Assembly (NCBI GenBank): GCA_016235245.1
Contig: JACRLO010000034.1
Location: 48,885-112,884, forward strand
DNA length: 64,000 nt
Source: Nitrospirota bacterium
GTDB lineage: Bacteria; Nitrospirota; Thermodesulfovibrionia; Thermodesulfovibrionales; UBA6898
Reading direction: 5' to 3'
Under the pieces are notes generated by a model. That model saw only the letters and a program-made list of their open reading frames with translations, was not told where the DNA came from and searched no databases. The position numbers and the translations under genes were made by a program. Positions within the stretch are counted from its first letter, which is position 1. Each line of letters opens with the position of its first letter. Below, piece by piece: positions 19,371 to 26,863 of this stretch.

Positions 19371-20213
19371 TTAATCGATCTGGCGGGCAAGGCCGGCAAG
19401 GACAGTTCCCGGGCCAACCTCGATAAACGTGTCGGCACCCTGCGCACGAAGGCCTTTGATTGTCTCAACCCACCTCACACTGCTGTAGATCTGCTTAACC
19501 AGATTCAAGGAAATAGAGTCATCCGAGTACGGCTGGGCACTGCAGTTGGCAATGCAGGGAATGTTCAGGCTGTTAAAGCTGAATCCGCCTAGAAATGTCT
19601 CGAACTCTTCTGCTGCCGGTTTCATATAGCGACTGTGAAAGGCGCCGCTGACAGGGAGTATAACCGCCCTCTTGGCCCCCTTTTCCTTCATCTGAGGTGC
19701 AACGGCCTCAATGTCTGCCTTGGGACCGGAGATTACGGTCTGGCCCGGGGAATTAAAATTGGCAACATCAATACTGCCTGCACCGAGCTCGGCCAAGGCC
19801 GTGGCAACAGCGTCTCCCGTCATGCCTAATATGGCTGCCATGCCTCCGCCGGTTGCTGCGTTCATCAGTGCGCCGCGCTTCTGGACCAGCCTGAGGCCAA
19901 TGCCAAAATCAAAGGCTCCTGCAGCATACAGGGCAGCATACTCGCCCAGACTGTGGCCGATCACAAAATCCGGCCTAAGCCCCTCAACTTCGACCTTGGC
20001 CAGATAGCTCAGGATATCTACGACGTACAGCGCCGGCTGGGTGTAGTCCGTCTGTTTGAGCTTATCGTCAGGATTCAGAAGACAGAGTTCCTTGATCGAG
20101 TAACCGAGGATTAAATCCGCCTCTGCGACCAGATCAGGATAACGATCGAAAAGATCAGCACCCATACCAACTGCCTGGGAACCCTGACCTGGGAACATAA
20201 ATACCGTTGTCAT
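19371..20213 (-). CDS. fabD: Malonyl-CoA:ACP transacylase
   Basis: A 280-residue acyltransferase that moves malonyl from CoA to acyl carrier protein for fatty-acid synthesis. It has the N-terminal FMFPGQGSQAVGMG loop, the nucleophile motif IGHSLGEYAALYAAG near residue 85, and the catalytic His in SGAFHSRYMKPA. It is slightly short of the roughly 310 residues common in proteobacteria but has every motif. The fab cluster is not adjacent; instead it follows etfA by six bases, so it is probably transcribed with etfBA. Confidence 0.93.
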   Translation of the reverse strand: MTTVFMFPGQGSQAVGMGADLFDRYPDLVAEADLILGYSIKELCLLNPDDKLKQTDYTQPALYVVDILSYLAKVEVEGLRPDFVIGHSLGEYAALYAAGAFDFGIGLRLVQKRGALMNAATGGGMAAILGMTGDAVATALAELGAGSIDVANFNSPGQTVISGPKADIEAVAPQMKEKGAKRAVILPVSGAFHSRYMKPAAEEFETFLGGFSFNSLNIPCIANCSAQPYSDDSISLNLVKQIYSSVRWVETIKGLRAQGADTFIEVGPGTVLAGLARQID

Positions 20214-20219
20214 AAATTA

Positions 20220-21404
20220 TTACCCTTTTAATTCCCTGATTTTTTTGGTAAGCATCGGCACGATCTCATTGGCGTCACCCACAATGCCGTAGGTTGCCAC
20301 ATTGAAAATCGGAGCGTCCGGGTTCTTGTTAATCGCAATGATCACATCAGAGGACTGCATGCCGACCAGATGCTGAACTGCTCCTGAGATGCCACAGGCA
20401 ATGTACAGCTTCGGACTCACGGTCTTGCCGGTCTGGCCCACCTGATGGCGGTAAGGTATCCAGCCTTCATCCACAGCAGCCCGTGAGGCTGCAACTGACG
20501 CGCCGAGCACATCAGAGAGGTCATGCAGAAGCTGGAAACCTTTTTCATTTCCCATTCCCCTGCCGCCTGCAACGATAATATTGGCATCCTGAAGGTTGAT
20601 CGCAAGTTCAGAGACCTCTTTCACGGTCTCGATCACTTTTGTGCGGGAAGATATGCCCTTTGCACTGACCTTGACGACCTCGCCGTTGCGTGCTTCATCA
20701 TAGGTCCCTCTCTTCATCACGCGCGGTCTGACGGTTGCCATCTGGGGCCGGGCGTGGGGGCAAAAGATCGTTGCCATGATATTGCCGCCAAATGCCGGTC
20801 TGACCTGCAGCAGGTTCTTTGTCTCAGGATCGATCTCAAGGGATGTGCAGTCTGCAGTCAGTCCTGCCCTCAGCTTTGCCGCAACCCTCGGAAAGAACGA
20901 CCGGCCGATCGGTGTTGCGCCGGTCAGCACGATCTCGGGCTTCTGCTCTGTGATCAGCTTTGAAAGGAGCGCTGCATACGGCTCGTCATTAAAGGCCTGA
21001 AACCCGGCCTCGTCACAGTGAAACACCTTGTCAGCACCCCAGCGCACGAGTTCCTTTGCATCATGGTCTGTACCTCCAAAGAGCACAGCACTAAGTTCGG
21101 TCCCGAGCTTTTCGGCGAGACCTCTGCCTGCACCCAAAAGTTCAAGAGAAACGCCGGCGACCTTGCCTTCACGCTGCTCGGCAAATACCCATACGCCTTT
21201 GCCCTGCGCTGTCTCCTTTGTATCTGATGCCTCTTTGACCTCAGAGATGGCTCCCTCAGGACAGACGCTCATGCAGGCCCTGCAGAGCTGGCACATTTCG
21301 GTAATCTCTGCCTTGTCTTCTTTTATCACAATGGCATCGTAGGGGCATGACTGAACGCATGCCTCACAGCCGGTGCATAATTGCCTGTTAACTTTTATAT
21401 ACAT
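20220..21404 (-). CDS. etfA: Electron transfer flavoprotein alpha subunit with N-terminal 2[4Fe-4S] ferredoxin domain
   Basis: A 394-residue ETF alpha chain. The first 58 residues are a bacterial two-cluster ferredoxin (CTGCEACVQSCPYDAI, then CQLCRACMSVCPEGAI). The rest is ETF alpha, with the FAD-binding C-terminal domain containing VAGGRGMGNEKGFQLL and QVGQTGKTVSPKLYIACGIS. ETF dimers pass electrons between acyl-CoA dehydrogenases and membrane quinone pools; alpha chains with a ferredoxin extension occur in anaerobes and are associated with electron bifurcation or confurcation in some systems. The partner etfB overlaps its start by ten bases. No acyl-CoA dehydrogenase is adjacent. Confidence 0.94.
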   Translation of the reverse strand: MYIKVNRQLCTGCEACVQSCPYDAIVIKEDKAEITEMCQLCRACMSVCPEGAISEVKEASDTKETAQGKGVWVFAEQREGKVAGVSLELLGAGRGLAEKLGTELSAVLFGGTDHDAKELVRWGADKVFHCDEAGFQAFNDEPYAALLSKLITEQKPEIVLTGATPIGRSFFPRVAAKLRAGLTADCTSLEIDPETKNLLQVRPAFGGNIMATIFCPHARPQMATVRPRVMKRGTYDEARNGEVVKVSAKGISSRTKVIETVKEVSELAINLQDANIIVAGGRGMGNEKGFQLLHDLSDVLGASVAASRAAVDEGWIPYRHQVGQTGKTVSPKLYIACGISGAVQHLVGMQSSDVIIAINKNPDAPIFNVATYGIVGDANEIVPMLTKKIRELKG

Positions 21405-22177
21405 TTCAATCTCACCAGTTCCTTTACCAGAGTATCTATTTTTTCCTCAGAGGTGCCTTCCAGCATGGTCCGGTCCGTTTTTGCCTCAGGCGCAAAGATG
21501 TTCTTCACCTGTGTCGGCGACCCGTTCAGTCCGAGGTTTTTCTCATCAGCCCCTAAATCAGCAGCAGACATTTTTCTGATCTCGGCCTTCTTCGCAGCCA
21601 TCTTGCCTTTCAGCGAAGGCAGTCTCGGCACATTCAGTTCCTTCACCACAGTCAGGAGCACCGGCAGCGATGATTCGACAACGTCATAGCCGTCATCCAT
21701 CAGTCTCTGCACAACCAGCTTGTCAGCAGCCACATCAACGATCTTGCGGATATAGGAAATATGGGGCATATCCATGAACTCAGCCATTTCCGGGCCGACC
21801 TGAGCAGTGTCTCCGTCAATCGCCTGCTTGCCGCAGAGGATCACATCGGCACCGATCTGTTCAATCGCTTTTGAGAGTGTATAGGCTGTCGCCCAGGTGT
21901 CTGAGCCGGCAAACGCCCTGTCCGTAAGCAGCACTGCCTCGTCAGCCCCCATCGAAATGGCCTCGCGCAGCGCTGTCTCTGCCTGCGGCGGTCCCATGGT
22001 AAGGACCGTGACTTTGCCGCCGATCATCTCCCTGATCTGAAGACCGGCCTCAAGGGCATGCACGTCATAGGGATTACTAATCGTCGGAACGCCGTCCCTG
22101 ATCAGCGTGTTCGTCTCCGGGTTGATCCTGACCTCAGCGCTGTCAGGCACCTGTTTAATACAGACAACTATCCTCAT
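21395..22177 (-). CDS. etfB: Electron transfer flavoprotein beta subunit
   Basis: A 260-residue ETF beta chain starting MRIVVCIKQVPDSAEVRINP. Conserved nucleotide-binding stretches include PYDVHALEAGLQIRE, MGADEAVLLTDRAFAGSDTW and CGKQAIDGDTAQVGPEMAE, and the recognition-loop region LNVPRLPSLKGKMAAKKAEI that contacts partner dehydrogenases. It is the first gene of etfB-etfA-fabD, driven by the promoter at 22240-22269, and has AAAGGA as ribosome-binding site. Whether the AMP site is the ordinary or the FAD-binding bifurcating kind needs alignment. Confidence 0.96.
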   Translation of the reverse strand: MRIVVCIKQVPDSAEVRINPETNTLIRDGVPTISNPYDVHALEAGLQIREMIGGKVTVLTMGPPQAETALREAISMGADEAVLLTDRAFAGSDTWATAYTLSKAIEQIGADVILCGKQAIDGDTAQVGPEMAEFMDMPHISYIRKIVDVAADKLVVQRLMDDGYDVVESSLPVLLTVVKELNVPRLPSLKGKMAAKKAEIRKMSAADLGADEKNLGLNGSPTQVKNIFAPEAKTDRTMLEGTSEEKIDTLVKELVRLKCI

Positions 22178-22239
22178 ATGTTTGGTCCTTTCGATTTACG
22201 CGGAAATAACGATGAGTTGCATCTATTTTTGTGAGCTAA

Positions 22240-22269
22240 ATTTTATCACAGCAGGTTTTAGAGCGTCAA
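22240..22269 (-). promoter_or_regulatory. Sigma-70-type promoter of etfB-etfA-fabD
   Basis: On the minus strand TTGACG (22269-22264) and TAAAAT (22245-22240) are 18 bases apart, with TGTGA directly before the -10. It lies in the 134-base gap between the peroxidase and etfB genes, about 63 bases ahead of the etfB ATG. Confidence 0.6.
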
Positions 22270-22311
22270 TTCAAGATCAGGCTTCATGGCAGCAAAACAG
22301 TACTGCAGTAT

Positions 22312-23580
22312 TTAAAACTGGGGATATTGCAGGGGCGCGCTCAGCGTCTTCAAAAAGGCTTCGATCCTGACAAGCTCATCATCAGTCAAACCATCATGCT
22401 CAAGCTCCCTGCTTCCACTTTGCCGGTAAAAGCTCAGGACTTCGGACAGGGTCTTCATTTGGCCGGTATGCATGTAGGGCGGCCGCTCTGCAACATTCCG
22501 CAGTGAAGGTGTCTTGAATGCACCAACGTATTTAGCCTTATTCGTGTCGATGAATCTCAACTCTGAACATTCTTCAGGTTTGGCATCGCTGTATTTTCCA
22601 AAACAGTTGAATTCATCACCAAGTACCTTGTCAATGCCCTCTGCCCTGCCTCTGTCTTTGGCGTCACCGACACCTATATGATGAAAACTGCTGTTCGTAA
22701 AAAGCGGGCCCATGTGGCAGTTCGTGCATTTTGCCTTGCCGATAAAAAGCCTCAGACCATCAACCGCATTACTGTTCATCATCTTCTCTGCAGCTTTAAG
22801 GTCGTTCTTCGCCACAGCATCAACATATTGGTCAAAAGGCGCTGACTGGGGCAGTATCTGGCGCACAAAGGCAGCTATGGCCTTACCGATATTGGTATAG
22901 ATCCTGTTTACGCTCTCCCTGTCCTCTGGCTTCATTGCCTTCCATGTCTTCAGCGCAGCAGGATTTCCTGTTCCGGGGCTTGCCTTTGGAGGGCAGCTCT
23001 TATGATCCATCCTCGGTAATTTCCCGAAGATTCCCTCATATTCCCTCTTATACTTGTCTCCAATCAGATGCGCGCACATTGAACGGGTAAAGCCGTGTTC
23101 CACAGGGCTCTCGATCGGCCCTATTGCCTGTGACCAGAGGCTGTCCTTTCTGCCGTCCCAGAAAAACCATGCATTGTACGCATTGCCGATCAGAGGCATG
23201 GTCCGCCTCGTGGTCGTGCCCATGCCCTTGCCAAGAGGGAGTGTATCGGTAAAACTCTGCTCCGGGATATGACAGGTTGCGCAGGAGACCTTGCCGTTGG
23301 CGCTGAACATTTTATCGAAAAAGAGTATCTTGCCGAGCTCTATTGCCAATGGATCGTCTGCATACTTATTGGACGGGTCGTTTGGGAGCGGGGGAAGGGA
23401 AGAAAGTGAAAGGGAGCGGAGAATTCTTAACTCTTCTCCGCTCCATGCATGTATCCCTTTAATATCTTTCTGATCAGCTGACGCCATTGCTGCGATGCAG
23501 CACATCACCAACAATCCGGCAGCCAGCAACACACTGTATCTGACAGCCCTGGGAAAAGAGATCCCAGATATCCTTTTCAC
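22312..23580 (-). CDS. Di-haem cytochrome c peroxidase / MauG family protein
   Basis: A 422-residue periplasmic protein with two c-type haem motifs, CATCH (in KVSCATCHIPEQSF) and CTNCH (in KCTNCHMGPLF), and conserved segments FTDTLPLGKGMGTTTRRTMP and APFDQYVDA that place it in the bacterial cytochrome c peroxidase/MauG family. The role would be reduction of hydrogen peroxide with electrons from periplasmic cytochromes. GTG at 23580 is chosen because it starts the signal peptide and lies 18 bases after the upstream gene's stop; longer in-frame readings would overlap that gene. It ends a four-gene minus-strand set with the Cys-rich and YtkA-like proteins. Confidence 0.85.
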   Translation of the reverse strand: MKRISGISFPRAVRYSVLLAAGLLVMCCIAAMASADQKDIKGIHAWSGEELRILRSLSLSSLPPLPNDPSNKYADDPLAIELGKILFFDKMFSANGKVSCATCHIPEQSFTDTLPLGKGMGTTTRRTMPLIGNAYNAWFFWDGRKDSLWSQAIGPIESPVEHGFTRSMCAHLIGDKYKREYEGIFGKLPRMDHKSCPPKASPGTGNPAALKTWKAMKPEDRESVNRIYTNIGKAIAAFVRQILPQSAPFDQYVDAVAKNDLKAAEKMMNSNAVDGLRLFIGKAKCTNCHMGPLFTNSSFHHIGVGDAKDRGRAEGIDKVLGDEFNCFGKYSDAKPEECSELRFIDTNKAKYVGAFKTPSLRNVAERPPYMHTGQMKTLSEVLSFYRQSGSRELEHDGLTDDELVRIEAFLKTLSAPLQYPQF

Positions 23581-23597
23581 GGGCCCTATCCAGTGAT

Positions 23598-24332
23598 CTA
23601 CTTCAACTGAAGATTGAATGTAACGGTATCTGTCTTTCCGCCGGCCTTGATCGTAAATGTCATGGTCCACCAGCCGGTCATGCTGAACTTGATGCCTTCA
23701 ACCATATAGGTGCCGTCGCCGTAATTCTTCGTAACCTTGGGCTGGGTCGGCAATCCGTGGCCATGTTCCGGCATATCCCCTGATAATGTAATCTCGGCAT
23801 CCTTCACTGCCTTGCCGTCAGCGGTCTCTACTTTCAGCTTCCAGATAATAAGCTTGTTGGGAGCAATCGCCTCGGGATCGCTCGTATATGAGGCATTAAA
23901 AGTGCCGGCCTTTGACTTCATACTCTTTGCATAATCTGCATCTGAGGTCGGCTTCTGAGCAGATGAATCAGCGCCGCCTGCGCAATGTCCACAGTTGCAA
24001 CTTTTGCCGCATTGGCATCCGCCCTTGCCGCCACCCTTGCACGAGCATGTGCCCTTGCCGGTCTTGCAATGTTCACACATGCAGTCCTTGCCGCACTGGC
24101 AGCCGCCCTTGGCATCAGCCGCACAGTTGCATCCCTTGCCGTTGCCCTTGCTTTTGCATGAGCATTCACCTTTGCCGCTCTTGCAATGCTCGCACTTGCA
24201 GTCTTTACCACAGTCGCAGCCTTTTACTGCAGATTTACTATCTGCAGCATAGAGCTGATCAACAACAGGCATCACTGCCATGGAACCAAGAAACAGTACT
24301 GCAATGAGAATTACTCCGATTTTTCTGAACAT
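23598..24332 (-). CDS. Cys-rich repeat protein fused to a YtkA/FixH-like domain
   Basis: A 244-residue exported protein in two parts. After a signal peptide (to about residue 30), residues 38-123 hold 21 cysteines in imperfect repeats built on CxCGKDCxCEHC...GKGxCSCK, reminiscent of metallothioneins or of copper/iron-sulfur binding modules. After a linker, residues 140-244 form a YtkA/FixH-like beta-sandwich with MPEHGHGLPTQPKV and a final TMTFTIKAGGKTDTVTF, a domain often met beside copper proteins. I infer metal storage or delivery in the periplasm; no reaction can be assigned. Neighbours (peroxidase, YtkA-like protein, CopC, CopD) agree. Confidence 0.72.
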   Translation of the reverse strand: MFRKIGVILIAVLFLGSMAVMPVVDQLYAADSKSAVKGCDCGKDCKCEHCKSGKGECSCKSKGNGKGCNCAADAKGGCQCGKDCMCEHCKTGKGTCSCKGGGKGGCQCGKSCNCGHCAGGADSSAQKPTSDADYAKSMKSKAGTFNASYTSDPEAIAPNKLIIWKLKVETADGKAVKDAEITLSGDMPEHGHGLPTQPKVTKNYGDGTYMVEGIKFSMTGWWTMTFTIKAGGKTDTVTFNLQLK

Positions 24333-24407
24333 ATATTTCCCCCTGTCATTATTTACATATATTATTGTATAAAACTCAAAGCCGACTTACAAGCAGAATA
24401 TTAATCT

Positions 24408-24857
24408 TCAGAAAGTGGCGGGGTCCTCTTCAGGGAGCATAGCCTCATCAAAGGGCATGACTTCAATCAGGGACATAAGAGATTCAAAACTGCGGAGCAA
24501 CGGTCGGTAGTCGTAGTCTGCCATCTCGTCCCATGCGGCCCTGTCCACAAGCGCCTCGAACTCCTCAAGATCAAAGTCACTGTCAATAACACTACCTTTT
24601 CGGAGGGTCCCTATCAACACCCTCTCTTGCATCAAATCGAGAGTTTTACCCGGATCCAGCCGGTCCCTGTGCTCGGGGATCATAAAATAGAAACGCAGCC
24701 CAAAGACAAGCGCATCAAAAAGCGTCACAATACCGGCCGCAATCTTGCCCTGCATGAGTCTTCTTCTGGCGCCGCGGATATGCAGCCGCGCCCTGAGCAG
24801 TGCACCTTCGGCACTGTCAAAGCTCTCCTTCGTGTTCATCAATCCGGCATGCGGCAT
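24408..24857 (-). CDS. Hypothetical soluble helical protein
   Basis: A 149-residue protein (143 if the second ATG at 24839 is used) with no signal peptide or membrane segment. It looks all-helical: an Arg/Ala-rich first half (ALLRARLHIRGARRRLMQGK) and an acidic second half (SDFDLEEFEALVDRAAWDEM). I do not recognise the family. It starts four bases after the stop of the YtkA-like gene, so co-translation is likely, and this suggests an accessory role in the same periplasmic metal/redox module, possibly as a cytoplasmic partner. Confidence 0.6.
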   Translation of the reverse strand: MPHAGLMNTKESFDSAEGALLRARLHIRGARRRLMQGKIAAGIVTLFDALVFGLRFYFMIPEHRDRLDPGKTLDLMQERVLIGTLRKGSVIDSDFDLEEFEALVDRAAWDEMADYDYRPLLRSFESLMSLIEVMPFDEAMLPEEDPATF

Positions 24858-24861
24858 ACGG

Positions 24862-25344
24862 TCAGCGCGCCTTCTGCGGTTTCAGTGCCTCCACATCGTA
24901 TTTCCCTGCAGGCATCCTGTGGGCGAACACCTCCGGGAATGAAAATGCGGCTCCGTCTTCTATCTTTTTCGTTCTCGCTGAAATGCCCAGTTTCCACGCT
25001 CCATCCTTAGGGAGTCCCGTGTTCGATGCAAGATATAATCCACCTCCCTTTTCCGTAACCTTCAGAGGGGCTTCAATACCGGTAACCGTCACCATGACCT
25101 TTGCATCTTCAACATCCTCGTCATGGCTGTCATGTATCACAATACCGATCACATCCTTGCCTATCTTATACTCCTTTTCATCGAGCAGGACCTCGATGCT
25201 TACCTGCCCTTTCTCTGATATGGCAAAAAGCGTTTCATTAAAATGTTTCGTGAATTTTGCCGCCGACTCATGCTTGCCAGAATGTCCATAGACAAGCGCT
25301 GAACAGATCAAAACTATCACCCCAGCCAAGAGTATCCCTTTCAT
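24862..25344 (-). CDS. Exported YtkA/FixH-like domain protein
   Basis: A 160-residue exported protein. The signal peptide ends near ALVYG, which would leave a mature N-terminus of HSGKHES, a His-first end as in copper-binding periplasmic proteins. The rest is predicted beta-sandwich: FAISEKGQVSIEVLLDEKEY, IVIHDSHDEDVEDAKVMVTV, GLYLASNTGLPKDGAWKLGI, similar in plan to YtkA/FixH domains. A role in metal handling or in protein-cofactor delivery is inferred from this and from CopC/CopD across the divergent promoter region. First gene of a four-gene minus-strand set. Confidence 0.62.
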   Translation of the reverse strand: MKGILLAGVIVLICSALVYGHSGKHESAAKFTKHFNETLFAISEKGQVSIEVLLDEKEYKIGKDVIGIVIHDSHDEDVEDAKVMVTVTGIEAPLKVTEKGGGLYLASNTGLPKDGAWKLGISARTKKIEDGAAFSFPEVFAHRMPAGKYDVEALKPQKAR

Positions 25345-25493
25345 GGTGCCTCCCGTTTCATGACTGTAATGGCCTCTTTAAAAAATCTGATCATGCTTGA
25401 CGCATGTCCGATTCGCTGATAGACTTCAATTAAATATATTATAGAGTATTTTGGGCTGATGAGAACGTTCATTCGGTCCAAAGGGAGGTCACC

Positions 25494-26474
25494 ATGTCAG
25501 CAATGCTTGAACACAGAACAGAAGGATCACTTCAGGCAACAGCAATTCGCACAATGCTCATTTCACTCATTCTGCTGCTCGTGCTGCCTGTTACATCATG
25601 GGCCCACGGATTTGCAGGCAAAAGGTTCTTTCCGACCACGCTGAGTGTCGAGGACCCCTTTGTGTCTGATGAACTCTCATTCCTTTTTAATCACATACGG
25701 GAGGACAGTGTCACAAAAACGACATCTCTTGGCATCGACTATGCCAAACGCATCACGCCGCACTTCGGCGTCTCTATCGGCAGCGAGTACCAGAATATTG
25801 ATGTGGCTCATGAAGGTTCGGAAAGCGGCTTTGGAAACCTCGAACTCGGCATAAAATACCAGTTCTTTACGAGTGAACTGCATGAGACAATACTTTCTGT
25901 CGGCGTCGGCGCAGAGATCGGCGGGACCGGTTCAAAGCGCATCGGGGCAGAGTCTTTTTCGATAATCTCCCCTGCTCTTTTTTTTGGCAAGGGGTTCGGC
26001 GATCTGCCCGATTCGGCGAAATATCTGAGGCCATTTGCCATCACCGGGGTTATCGGCCCAAACTTCGCGACAAAGAGTAAGGTAGTCACATATGTTACAG
26101 ACGAGGCAACTGGAGAGACCGAACGGGAAGTGGAACAGATTCCGACCACCCTCAGTTGGGGCATCACGCTGCAATACAGTCTCCAGTATCTGCAGTCATT
26201 CGTAAAAGATGTCGGCCTCGGCGCTCCGCTCAACCGCTCGGTCCTTCTGCTTGAGTTCCCGATGGAGACCTGCCTGAACCGAGGCTGCAGCGGAGAAACA
26301 ACAGGTTATGTGAACCCAGGCATCACGTGGGTTGGCAAGACCATGCAGTTTGGCATTGCTGCCCAGATCCCGATCAACGGGCGTTCAGGAAATCACGTGG
26401 GCGTCATCGGCCTGGTCCATTTCTTTCTCGACGACCTGTTTCCAAAGAGCATAGGAAGGCCGGTATTGCCGTGA
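25494..26474 (+). CDS. Putative outer-membrane beta-barrel protein
   Basis: A 326-residue protein with a signal peptide ending LPVTSWAHG and then alternating hydrophobic strands (SLGIDYAKRITPHFGVSIGSE, LELGIKYQFFTSELHETILSV, TLSWGITLQYSLQYLQSF), ending in a strand before the C-terminal IGRPVLP. This looks like an outer-membrane barrel of the type found beside CopC/CopD and other metal genes; I do not recognise a named family. It has a mature His near the N-terminus (AHGFAGKRFFPT). It heads a rightward unit with copC eleven bases downstream. Confidence 0.6.
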   Translation: MSAMLEHRTEGSLQATAIRTMLISLILLLVLPVTSWAHGFAGKRFFPTTLSVEDPFVSDELSFLFNHIREDSVTKTTSLGIDYAKRITPHFGVSIGSEYQNIDVAHEGSESGFGNLELGIKYQFFTSELHETILSVGVGAEIGGTGSKRIGAESFSIISPALFFGKGFGDLPDSAKYLRPFAITGVIGPNFATKSKVVTYVTDEATGETEREVEQIPTTLSWGITLQYSLQYLQSFVKDVGLGAPLNRSVLLLEFPMETCLNRGCSGETTGYVNPGITWVGKTMQFGIAAQIPINGRSGNHVGVIGLVHFFLDDLFPKSIGRPVLP

Positions 26475-26484
26475 GTGAGATCCC

Positions 26485-26853
26485 ATGCCCTGCCGGAGTC
26501 TGATATACGCAGTCATATCTGTCCTTGTCCTGGCAGCATTGCCTCGCGCTTCCTACGGCCATGCGTTCCCTGATCACGCTGAACCGCGCGTCGGTTCAAC
26601 TATTTCGGCGGCACCAAGCCAGGTCCGTATCTGGTTTACCGCAGCATTGGAGCCGGCCTTCTCAACGATCATTGTGCAGAATGCTGCGTCGAAAAAGGTG
26701 GACAAGGGAGACGGCAGGGTAAATCCCGCCGATCCTACCCTGCTCGAAACCAGCCTGCCCACTCTTTCATCGGGGACCTACAAAGTGATCTGGAATGTTG
26801 CCGCCCGTGACGGCCACAGGACCATCGGTGACTTCACCTTTGTAATTAAATGA
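26485..26853 (+). CDS. copC: CopC-domain copper-binding protein
   Basis: A 122-residue periplasmic CopC domain. The signal peptide ends at ASYG, exposing His as residue 1 of the mature chain (HAFPDHAEPRVGS), the usual first copper(II) ligand. The second ligand pair is in AARDGHRTIGDFTFVIK (Asp and His) near the C-terminus. CopC proteins bind copper and hand it to CopD or sequester it. Length is normal. It lies between the barrel protein and the CopD-like gene, with gaps of about ten bases, so the three are probably one operon. Confidence 0.92.
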   Translation: MPCRSLIYAVISVLVLAALPRASYGHAFPDHAEPRVGSTISAAPSQVRIWFTAALEPAFSTIIVQNAASKKVDKGDGRVNPADPTLLETSLPTLSSGTYKVIWNVAARDGHRTIGDFTFVIK

Positions 26854-26863
26854 GCGCTTCATC

